The notes below the pieces were generated by a model, which saw only the letters and a list, made by a program, of their open reading frames with translations, ran no database searches and was not told the origin of the DNA. From CAZAPG01 sp964486935 (lineage in GTDB: Bacteria; Chloroflexota; Anaerolineae; 4572-78; J111): a stretch of DNA of 64,000 bases. Location: contig CAZAPG010000020.1 in the NCBI GenBank assembly GCA_964486935.1, positions 1 to 64,000 on the forward strand, given 5' to 3'. How positions within the stretch are numbered: position 1 is the first letter of the stretch; each line of letters begins with the position of its first letter. Made by a program: the position numbers and the translations under genes. Shown here piece after piece: positions 52,746-60,315 of this stretch.

Positions 52746-53102
52746 TTGCCGGTCGATTATTTACCCATCCTCATTTTATTCATTGTTGCCGCCATCATTG
52801 CCGCATCGTCGCTGGTGCTACCCCACTATTTGGGGCCGCGCCTCCCCAACAAGGCCAAATCAGAGGTCATCGAGTCTGGTAAACTCAACTACGGCGACGC
52901 TCGCCGCCGGGTGCCGGTGCAGTACTACGTGGTGGCCATGCTCTTCATTATCTTTGATATTGAAGTGCTCTTTCTTTACCCCTGGGCCGTACTCTTTTGG
53001 GATTTGAAGTGGTTCGGGTTAATCCAGATTGGCATTTTTACCCTGCTGCTGGTTGAAAGCTTTGTTTACATGTGGAAGAAAGGGGTGCTGGAATGGGAGT
53101 AG
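52746..53102 (+). CDS. nuoA: NADH-quinone oxidoreductase subunit A
   Basis: 118 residues from a TTG start with AAGGGTG upstream. Three transmembrane helices; the loop YESGKLNYGDARRRVPVQYYVVAMLFIIFDIEVLFLYPWAV is the NuoA signature, with the negatively charged loop residues of the Q-site. Membrane subunit at the junction with the peripheral arm. Its stop overlaps the nuoB start. Confidence 0.95.
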   Translation: MPVDYLPILILFIVAAIIAASSLVLPHYLGPRLPNKAKSEVIESGKLNYGDARRRVPVQYYVVAMLFIIFDIEVLFLYPWAVLFWDLKWFGLIQIGIFTLLLVESFVYMWKKGVLEWE

Positions 53103-53623
53103 CCGTTGGAGTCCCCACCCGCCAGGATTTGGAAGCGGCCCAGGCCCAGGGAAAAACCGGCGCGATAGGCCTGGCCCTGGCCCGGCTGGAAGACGTGGTC
53201 AACTGGGGCCGGGCCAACTCGGTTTGGCCGCTCACCTTTGGGCTGGCCTGCTGCGCCATCGAGCAAATCAGCTCCGGCATGGCCCGTTTTGACATTGCCC
53301 GCTTTGGCTCCGAGGTCTTTCGGGCCTCGCCCCGCCAGGCCGATTTGCTGATTGTCTCGGGCCGGGTTTCAAACAAAATGGCCCCGGTCATCAAACGCAT
53401 CTTCGACCAGATGTCGTACCCCAAATGGGTCATCGCCATGGGCGACTGCGCCTCGTGCGGCGGCCCCTTTAACAATTACGCCATCATTCAGGGCGTCGAT
53501 AAGATTTTGCCGGTTGATGTTTACGTGCCCGGCTGCCCGCCTCGCCCGGAGGCGCTGTTTTACGCCATCGACAAACTGCGTGAAAAAGTAAAAGCCGAAG
53601 AGAAACTGGGTATCCGAGAGTAA
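53093..53623 (+). CDS. nuoB: NADH-quinone oxidoreductase subunit B
   Basis: 176 residues from the ATG at 53093, overlapping nuoA by 10 bases. GLACCAIEQ, GDCASCGGPF and VPGCPPRPEAL give the four Cys that bind cluster N2 next to the quinone site. LARLEDVVNWGRANSVWPLTFG is the usual N-terminus. Peripheral-arm core subunit. Confidence 0.97.
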   Translation: MGVAVGVPTRQDLEAAQAQGKTGAIGLALARLEDVVNWGRANSVWPLTFGLACCAIEQISSGMARFDIARFGSEVFRASPRQADLLIVSGRVSNKMAPVIKRIFDQMSYPKWVIAMGDCASCGGPFNNYAIIQGVDKILPVDVYVPGCPPRPEALFYAIDKLREKVKAEEKLGIRE

Positions 53624-53625
53624 CA

Positions 53626-55386
53626 ATGACCAATCCCATTGTTGAAACATTAAACGCCAGATTTCCGTCGACCCTCAAAGCGCATACAGAATTCAGGGAT
53701 GAGTTGTCCATTACCGTCGCCGCCGATGACTTTCACGATGTTGCCCGCTTTCTGCGCCATGATGACGATTTGCAGTTTGACCTGCTGGTTGACGTGTACG
53801 GCGCCGACCGGCTGAAGCTGAGGCAATCGCCTCGCTTTGCCGCCAACTACGAGCTGTACTCCATCCCCAAAAACAGATTTCTGCGGGTTATTGTTGAGGC
53901 CGCCGACCCCCAGACCAACGGCAAGCGCGACGCGCTGCCCGCCATCCCCAGCGTAACCGATATCTGGGCCACCGCCGACTGGCTGGAGCGTGAAACCTAC
54001 GACCTGATGGGGATTAAGTTTGACAACCACCCCAACCTGCGCCGCATGATGATGCCCGACAACTGGGTCGGCCACCCGCTGCGCAAGGATTATCCGCTGG
54101 GCGGTGAGCCGGTTTATTTTGAGCACGACCGCGACAACCCCCGCTTTGCCCACCTGGGCCAGCAAATTATGTACGGCCCCTCCTTTGAAACCGAACTGCC
54201 GCCGGAGATGGATACCGACGAGCACATGGTTATCAACCTGGGGCCGCATCATCCGGCCACCCACGGCGTGCTGCGCCTGGCCACCGAGCTGGACGGCGAG
54301 ATTGTGGTCCGCGTCAGCCCGGAGCTGGGCTATCTGCACTCCGGCTTTGAAAAAACCGGCGAAAACAAAAGGTACGAAAAGTTTATTCCCTACTGCGACC
54401 GCATGGACTACGTGGCCCCGATGAGCAACAACTGGGCCTATGTGCGCACGGTTGAAAAGCTGCTGGATGTCGACATCCCCAAACACGTGGAATATGCCCG
54501 CGTAATTCTGGTAGAGTTGCAACGCATTGCCAGCCATCTGGTCTGGCTGGGAACCCACGGCATGGATGTCAGCGGCACGGCCCACGTTATCAGCCAGTAT
54601 ACCTTCCAGATGCGGGAGCGCATCCTGGATATTTACGAGATGGTCTGCGGCGCGCGGATGACCACCAGTTACTTCAGCGTGGGCGGCCTGCGCTGGCCCC
54701 TGCCCGGCGCTTTTATGGATGCCGTGCGCGCCTTTTTGAAGGAGTTTGCCGGCTATTTCAAGGATTTCGAGGCTCTGCTCACCAATAATCCGCTCTGGTT
54801 GAGCCGGCTCAAGGGCATCGGCCATTTGCCGGCGGATGTGGCCGTCTCGCTGGGCATCACCGGCCCGATGTTGCGGGCGGCCGGCGTACCGCTCGACCTG
54901 CGCAAGGCGCAACCTTACTCGGTCTACCCTGAGCTTGATTTTGACGTACCCACCGCCACCGAGGCCGACTGCTACGCCCGCTATCAGGTGCGAATCAACG
55001 AAGTACGGCAAAGCGTGCGTATTGTTGAGCAGGCCATGCAAAAAATCAAACCCGGCCCGTACCGCACCAGCGACCGTAAAGTGGCCCTGCCGCCCCGGCA
55101 CGAAATTTCCACCAGCATGGAGTCGCTCATTCACCACTTTAAGCTGGTCACAGAAGGCTATCGCCCGCCCGAGGGTCAGGTTTATCAGGTTATGGAAAAC
55201 CCCAAAGGCTGGCTGGGCTTCGGCCTGATTAGCGATGGCACCGCCGTGCCGCATCGCCTGCGGGTGCGCGGTCCATCGTTTGTAAATCTCCAGGCCACCG
55301 ACCACATGGCCCGGGGGGGTTTTATTGCCGACCTGATTACCATCATCGGCTCCATCGACATTGTTTTGGGAGAGGTTGACCGCTAA
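53626..55386 (+). CDS. nuoCD: NADH-quinone oxidoreductase fused subunits C and D
   Basis: 586 residues: NuoC (1-190; ATADWLERETYDLMGIKFDNHPNLRRMMMPDNWVGHPLRKDYPLGGEP) fused to NuoD (from about 195; NLGPHHPATHGVLRLATELDGEIV and SPELGYLHSGFEKTGENKRYEK). The quinone-site His and Tyr-bearing loops are intact. Fusion of C and D occurs in several lineages. Two bases after nuoB. Confidence 0.96.
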   Translation: MTNPIVETLNARFPSTLKAHTEFRDELSITVAADDFHDVARFLRHDDDLQFDLLVDVYGADRLKLRQSPRFAANYELYSIPKNRFLRVIVEAADPQTNGKRDALPAIPSVTDIWATADWLERETYDLMGIKFDNHPNLRRMMMPDNWVGHPLRKDYPLGGEPVYFEHDRDNPRFAHLGQQIMYGPSFETELPPEMDTDEHMVINLGPHHPATHGVLRLATELDGEIVVRVSPELGYLHSGFEKTGENKRYEKFIPYCDRMDYVAPMSNNWAYVRTVEKLLDVDIPKHVEYARVILVELQRIASHLVWLGTHGMDVSGTAHVISQYTFQMRERILDIYEMVCGARMTTSYFSVGGLRWPLPGAFMDAVRAFLKEFAGYFKDFEALLTNNPLWLSRLKGIGHLPADVAVSLGITGPMLRAAGVPLDLRKAQPYSVYPELDFDVPTATEADCYARYQVRINEVRQSVRIVEQAMQKIKPGPYRTSDRKVALPPRHEISTSMESLIHHFKLVTEGYRPPEGQVYQVMENPKGWLGFGLISDGTAVPHRLRVRGPSFVNLQATDHMARGGFIADLITIIGSIDIVLGEVDR

Positions 55387-55877
55387 TGGCCTGGACCGAA
55401 AAAGAGCAACAAGAACTTGATGATATCCTGAAAAAATATCCGGCCAACCGAAAATTATCGGCAGTGCTGCCGGCCCTGTATCTGGCCCAGCGCGAGAAAA
55501 ACTGGCTGGATGACGATGATATTGCCGCCGTGGCCGAGGCGCTGGATATACCACTCACCCACGTTCACTCCATCGTGGGCTTTTATACCCTGTTTCGCAA
55601 AGAAAAAACGGGCAAATACATGATTCAATTTTGCACCGACCTGCCCTGCGCCCTGCGCGGCGCGGAGGATTTCTACAAGCGCCTGTGCCGGCGGATGGGG
55701 CTGGGTCCCAAAGGGGGCACCACCGCAGACGGCCTGTTTACCGTTGAAGAAGTTGTTTGCATTGCCGCCTGCGACCGCGCCCCCTGCATGCAGGTCAACC
55801 TGGATTATTACGAAGATCTGACCGACGAATCATTCGACGAGATTGTTGCCAACCTGCGAGAGGCGGAAGGCAAGTGA
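55386..55877 (+). CDS. nuoE: NADH-quinone oxidoreductase subunit E
   Basis: 163 residues; the ATG overlaps the nuoCD stop by one base. Thioredoxin-like [2Fe-2S] protein: IQFCTDLPCALRGAE and VVCIAACDRAPCMQVNLDYYEDLT supply the four Cys of cluster N1a. Forms the NADH-oxidising module with NuoF and NuoG. The next nuo gene is displaced by a glycosyltransferase. Confidence 0.96.
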   Translation: MAWTEKEQQELDDILKKYPANRKLSAVLPALYLAQREKNWLDDDDIAAVAEALDIPLTHVHSIVGFYTLFRKEKTGKYMIQFCTDLPCALRGAEDFYKRLCRRMGLGPKGGTTADGLFTVEEVVCIAACDRAPCMQVNLDYYEDLTDESFDEIVANLREAEGK

Positions 55878-55954
55878 GAGGCAGCAGGTGGCAAGTAATG
55901 AAAACTTCAGCCTTTGACTTGTAACCTGCAACTTGCGACCTGCAACCTGCTACC
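55878..55954. repeat. Dispersed repeat between nuoE and the glycosyltransferase
   Basis: GGCAGCAGGTGGCAAGT is inverted by ACTTGTAACCTGC, and the second half has ACCTGCAACTTGCGACCTGC, repeats of a 7-8-base unit also seen at 11945-11990. Intergenic, with no obvious promoter. Confidence 0.5.
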
Positions 55955-58900
55955 GTGTTACGCGCCATACAAAACCGCCATCTTGATTATTTTTTTATCC
56001 TGCTGATTGCCATTGTCGTATTATCGGCATTGCTCTTTAAAATTGGCGACATACCGCCACCATATCCCTGGTCTGACGAAAGCGAGATTGCCGCTGATGC
56101 CGTCGCTACGCTCCGGCACGGGCCGCGGCTATTCTACCCCGACCAGTTGGCCGGGGGATCGCTGGCCGTCTGGCTGGAAGCCGGCTGGATGGCTCTGTTT
56201 GGGCGCGGTCTGGTTGGGTTGCGGGTGCTGAACGGGCTGGTCAACGTGGCCACCGCCGTGTTGATTTACCTGCTGGCGCGACAGCTTCCCCTCGCCGGAG
56301 AGCCTCACCATCAGCGCCTCACCGCCCTGAGCGCCGCGCTTCTGTTTGCCGTGTCAACCTGGCTGCTGGGCCTGGGCCGAATTGCCACGCCCAACTGGTC
56401 GCTGGTCGGCCTGATGACCGCCCTGGCCTTCTATTTTTTCTGGCGCGGCCTGCGCACCCGGCGCCGGCGCTACCTGATGATGTGCGGCGTGGTGATAGGG
56501 CTGCTGTTTTACGGCTACATTCCCGGCTACTTTGTCCCGCTCGTTCCGGCCCTGTTTCTGATAGCGGCGCGGCTCATCAATAACCATTTACCAATTACCA
56601 ATGACCACTTACCACTTACTAAATTCCCCCTACTCCCTACCCCCTACTCCCTGCTCCCTTTCTTCACCACCCTGCTCGTTGCCGCCCCCATGCTCATCTT
56701 TTTTGCCCTGCATCCCGTTGCGGCTTTGCAGCGCCCGCTTCAACTGGCCGGCACCAACGAATTATCGCCCGGCGCTTCACTGCTGGATGCGGCCATTGAT
56801 ACGCTGTCAACGTTTGGATTGTATCCCAACTGGTTGTGGCAGGGGCGCTTCGAGCGCCTGGCCTTTGACCCGCTGGTTACGGTCCTGTTTGTGGCCGGAG
56901 TGCTGGTCAGCCTGTGGCGCTGGCGAGAACCGGGCTATCTGTTTTTGCTAATCTGGTGGGGCGTGATGATGGCCCCGGCAGTGCTGTCCCGTTCGGCCAG
57001 CCAGGGCTTCATTTTTGAGCTGTGGCGGCGGGGGGTTGGCGCGCAGCCGGCCTCGTTTATGCTGGCAGCGGTGGGATTGCAGGCATTGGTTAGCCTGACG
57101 CCATTATTACACGCACACGCGCGAACGCAAAGGAGCGGGCGAGCAGAACTGAGCGGAAGCAAAGCGGTTTCCCTGTTCACCCGCTCTTTTGCATACCCGT
57201 TAGTTATGGCGCTGGCAGTAGGGGTGTCGGCGCTGTTGGGCTACCGGCTCTATTTTGGGCAATGGGCCAACAGCGGGGCGATACCCATCCTGTTCGCCGA
57301 GTCGCCTGTGCGCATGGTGGATTGGATGGCTACCCACAGTAACCCGCAGACTGCCTTCATTTTTCCTATCCGGCCCAATGTCAGCCCAACCACCCGCCCG
57401 GAATTGTTCACGGTGCGCTATCTGTACAACGGGCCGTCAATTACCCTTTTTCCGGCGATGGACGAGCAGAGCGTGGGCGACTCGCTGGCCGAACTGCTGC
57501 GCGCAAAGCCCGCCACCGTCAAATTGATGATGTCCAGCCGGGTTGAGGTAGACCCGAAGGGCTATTTTGAATACGCGCTGGGGCTGCGGGGCCGGGCAGT
57601 ATCGCAGGAACGCCTGCCCGATTACCGGATAACCACCTATCAAATGCAGGTCGATGAGCCAACCCTGCCGAAGTTAGCCCCCGCGGATGTAAATTTCGGC
57701 GACGCGCTGCGGTTGACGGGGCAGCGCATCGGCAGCGTCTCGCCGCTGGCGGGACAATCATTGAGCGTGGCGCTGCGCTGGCAAACCCAAATCGAGCCGG
57801 ACGCCGATTACAACGCCAGCCTGATTTTGCTTGACTCGCAGGGAGGGGAGGTCGTCAGACTGGATAAACCCCTTCTCAGCGCGGGTGATTATTTAACGAC
57901 TCGCCACTGGCCGCCCGGTGACGAGTCAACCCATTACTTTGCATTGCCCATTCCGGCCGATACGCCGCCGGGCCGCCACAGCCTGAGCGTAACGCTGTAC
58001 AACGCCCAGACCGGGGCGCAATTATTGGCGGCGGGCAGCCTGTTGCTGCGGCTGGCCGAAGTGGAAATTCAGCCAGCGCTGGCCGACCCGGCGACGCTGC
58101 AAATTCCGCAGTCGCTGGATATCACCTTTCCGGGCGGGCTGGCGCTTAAAGGTGTCAACGTTGCGGCGGTCTATCGCCCCGGCGACAGGCCGGATGTTTT
58201 GCTCTGGTGGCAGGCCGCCGAAAAAATTGAGGAAAATATCGGGCTGGCGCTGGCCCTGGCTCAACTGGGGCGCGACCCCGTGCCGCTGATGGCGCAGCCC
58301 CGGCCATTGATTGAGGGCTATTTAACCCCCGACTGGCCGCCCGGCAGCACCTATCGGGCCAGATACCGGCTGTTGCTGCCCGCCTCGTTACCCGGCGGCG
58401 ATTATTCGCTGGCGCTGCGGCTGATTGACCTGACCAGCGGTGAGACGCTGGCCGACCAACTGCTGGCGCCGCTGGCCGTCGAGGCCCGTCAACATCAATT
58501 TGATGCCCCGCCGCCGGCCCATCAACTGGAGGCGGATTTTGGCGATACCATCCGGCTACGTGGTTTTGAGCTGAGTGGGGCCGCGCCGGGGCAAACCCTT
58601 GAGTTGAAGGTGCAGTGGCAGGCGCTCCGGGAGATGAGCGTATCCTACAAAATATTTCTGCACCTGACCGACAGCGCGGGTCGCGTGCTCAGCCAGGTGG
58701 ACACCCTGCCGCAGCAGGGCCACGCGCCAACCACCGGCTGGGTGTCGGGCGAAATCATTGAAGATGAATTAAGGCTGACCATCCCGGCGGAGTTGCCCAC
58801 GGGCAGCCGCCGGCTGGTGATTGGCTGGTATGATGAAACCACCGGCCAGCGGTTGAAGGCCGGTGAGGGCGACCAGGTGACTCTGGTTGAAATCAATTAG
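55955..58900 (+). CDS. GT39-like membrane glycosyltransferase inside the nuo operon
   Basis: 981 residues from a GTG start. About ten transmembrane helices in the first 440 residues; the first outer loop has PYPWSDESEIAADAV, an acidic D-E motif like that of the dolichyl-phosphate-mannose/undecaprenyl (GT39/PMT) families. The C-terminal 400 residues, in three similar parts (for example RLRGFELSGAAPGQTLELKVQWQAL), are beta-sandwich domains of ~130 residues for a periplasmic or surface role. It probably adds a lipid-linked sugar to an outer-surface acceptor. It has no known role in complex I, yet sits in line between nuoE and nuoF (16 bases to nuoF). Two repeat-derived inserts occur in its frame. 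Confidence 0.8.
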   Translation: MLRAIQNRHLDYFFILLIAIVVLSALLFKIGDIPPPYPWSDESEIAADAVATLRHGPRLFYPDQLAGGSLAVWLEAGWMALFGRGLVGLRVLNGLVNVATAVLIYLLARQLPLAGEPHHQRLTALSAALLFAVSTWLLGLGRIATPNWSLVGLMTALAFYFFWRGLRTRRRRYLMMCGVVIGLLFYGYIPGYFVPLVPALFLIAARLINNHLPITNDHLPLTKFPLLPTPYSLLPFFTTLLVAAPMLIFFALHPVAALQRPLQLAGTNELSPGASLLDAAIDTLSTFGLYPNWLWQGRFERLAFDPLVTVLFVAGVLVSLWRWREPGYLFLLIWWGVMMAPAVLSRSASQGFIFELWRRGVGAQPASFMLAAVGLQALVSLTPLLHAHARTQRSGRAELSGSKAVSLFTRSFAYPLVMALAVGVSALLGYRLYFGQWANSGAIPILFAESPVRMVDWMATHSNPQTAFIFPIRPNVSPTTRPELFTVRYLYNGPSITLFPAMDEQSVGDSLAELLRAKPATVKLMMSSRVEVDPKGYFEYALGLRGRAVSQERLPDYRITTYQMQVDEPTLPKLAPADVNFGDALRLTGQRIGSVSPLAGQSLSVALRWQTQIEPDADYNASLILLDSQGGEVVRLDKPLLSAGDYLTTRHWPPGDESTHYFALPIPADTPPGRHSLSVTLYNAQTGAQLLAAGSLLLRLAEVEIQPALADPATLQIPQSLDITFPGGLALKGVNVAAVYRPGDRPDVLLWWQAAEKIEENIGLALALAQLGRDPVPLMAQPRPLIEGYLTPDWPPGSTYRARYRLLLPASLPGGDYSLALRLIDLTSGETLADQLLAPLAVEARQHQFDAPPPAHQLEADFGDTIRLRGFELSGAAPGQTLELKVQWQALREMSVSYKIFLHLTDSAGRVLSQVDTLPQQGHAPTTGWVSGEIIEDELRLTIPAELPTGSRRLVIGWYDETTGQRLKAGEGDQVTLVEIN
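56580..56665. repeat. In-frame repeat insert in the glycosyltransferase (1)
   Basis: AACCATTTACCAATTACC, ATGACCACTTACCACTTAC and CCCTACTCCCTACCCCCTACTCCCTGCTCCC are short tandem repeats of the kind otherwise intergenic here. They encode NNHLPITNDHLPLTKFPLLPTPYSLLPF at residues 208-236, between two membrane helices. Confidence 0.65.
57127..57192. repeat. In-frame palindromic insert in the glycosyltransferase (2)
   Basis: GCAAAGGAGCGGGC (57127-57140) and ACCCGCTCTTTTGC (57179-57192) are inverse at 12 of 14 positions and enclose about 38 bases. They encode QRSGRAELSGSKAVSLFTRSF, a non-hydrophobic interruption between two membrane helices. Confidence 0.55.
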
Positions 58901-58916
58901 TAGCAAAAGGAAAGCT

Positions 58917-60227
58917 ATGGCTGACAAACCATTAGAGAAGCATGTTCTTCTGCGACATCGAGATGTGCCGGACATTCACAAAATAGATGTCTACATGGCC
59001 AACGACGGCTACGCGGCTTTGAAAAAAGCCATCAAAGAGATGAAGCCCGAAGCGGTGATGAACGAGGTGAAAGCCTCGGGGTTGCGCGGGCGCGGCGGGG
59101 CCGGTTTTCCGGCCGGGGTCAAATGGAGCTTTATTCCCAAAGATATCTACCCCAAATATATTGTCGTCAATGCTGACGAGAGCGAGCCGGGCACCTTTAA
59201 AGACCGGGAAATCATGGAAGGCAACCCCCACCAATTCATTGAAGGCGTTATATTGTGCGCCTATTCCGTGGGGGCGGAAACGGCCTATATTTACGGGCGG
59301 GGCGAGTTTAAAACCCTGTTCAACGGGCGCTTGCAGCAGGCCGTCAACGAAGCCTACGAGAAGAATCTCCTGGGTAAAAATATTTTAGGCAGCGATTTCT
59401 CGCTGGATATTTATCTGCATCTGGGGGCCGGAGCCTACATCTGCGGCGAGGAAACAGCGCTGCTCAGCAGCCTGGAAGGGCAGTTAGGGCAGCCGCGCAG
59501 CCGGCCACCCTTCCCGGCGGTTGAGGGGCTGTACGCCAAACCGACCGTGGTTAACAACGTGGAAACGCTTACCAATGTGCCGCCCATTATTGCCAACGGG
59601 GCCAACTGGTACCGCCAGTTTGGCACCGAGAAAAGCCCCGGCACCAAAATCTTCTGCCTGAGTGGGCGAGTCAACAAACCCGGCAACTACGAGTTGCCGC
59701 TGGGAACGCCCATCCGTTATTTAATAGAAGAGTGCGGCGGCGGCATCATCGACGGCAAAGCGGTTAAGGGGATTTTGCCCGCCGGGGCCTCCTCGAGCAT
59801 CATGGGGCCGGATAAACTCGACACAACGATGGATTACGAGGCCATGGCCGCGGCCGGGGCCATGCTTGGCTCGGCTTCGTTCATCATCCTCGATGAAACC
59901 GTCGACGCGGTCTGGGCCGCTGAAAAGAATGTGAAATTCTTCAAACACGAGAGCTGTGGCAAATGCAGCCCCTGCCGCGAAGGCACTCACTGGCTGGTGG
60001 GTGTTTATCAAAAGCTGCGTGAGGGGCGCGGCACCAAAAAAGATGTGGAACTGCTCGATACCATTATCGGCCAGATGGAAGGCAACTGCTTCTGCCTGCT
60101 GGGCGAGTTTGTGGTGCCCGGCGTCCGCACCAGCCTGAGCCTGTTCAAGGACGAGTACGAAGCGCTGGCCGATGAAGAAAACGAAGTTGAGCCGCAAGAG
60201 CATAATTTGATTCACGCTTTCTTTTAA
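58917..60227 (+). CDS. nuoF: NADH-quinone oxidoreductase subunit F
   Basis: 436 residues from the ATG at 58917 (GGAAAG upstream). GRGGAGFPAGVKWSF is the FMN loop, VNADESEPGTFKDRE the NADH site, GAYICGEETAL a further FMN contact, and ESCGKCSPCREGTHW with the distal Cys of NCFC bind the 4Fe-4S cluster N3. The NADH-binding flavoprotein of complex I. Confidence 0.97.
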   Translation: MADKPLEKHVLLRHRDVPDIHKIDVYMANDGYAALKKAIKEMKPEAVMNEVKASGLRGRGGAGFPAGVKWSFIPKDIYPKYIVVNADESEPGTFKDREIMEGNPHQFIEGVILCAYSVGAETAYIYGRGEFKTLFNGRLQQAVNEAYEKNLLGKNILGSDFSLDIYLHLGAGAYICGEETALLSSLEGQLGQPRSRPPFPAVEGLYAKPTVVNNVETLTNVPPIIANGANWYRQFGTEKSPGTKIFCLSGRVNKPGNYELPLGTPIRYLIEECGGGIIDGKAVKGILPAGASSSIMGPDKLDTTMDYEAMAAAGAMLGSASFIILDETVDAVWAAEKNVKFFKHESCGKCSPCREGTHWLVGVYQKLREGRGTKKDVELLDTIIGQMEGNCFCLLGEFVVPGVRTSLSLFKDEYEALADEENEVEPQEHNLIHAFF

Positions 60228-60315
60228 AAAATAGTAATTAGGGATTAGTAATTGGTAATTACCAATTACCAATGACTAATTACCATTTACCCTTTACCAA
60301 GGTCAAACGGAGCCT
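60228..60315. repeat. ATTACC-type repeat between nuoF and nuoG
   Basis: TTAGTAATTGGTAATTACC and further AATTACCAATGACTAATTACC: a short-unit repeat with a perfect palindrome ATTGGTAATTACCAAT at 60251-60266. It resembles the heptamer repeats (STRR-like) of cyanobacteria and other bacteria and codes for nothing. Confidence 0.65.
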
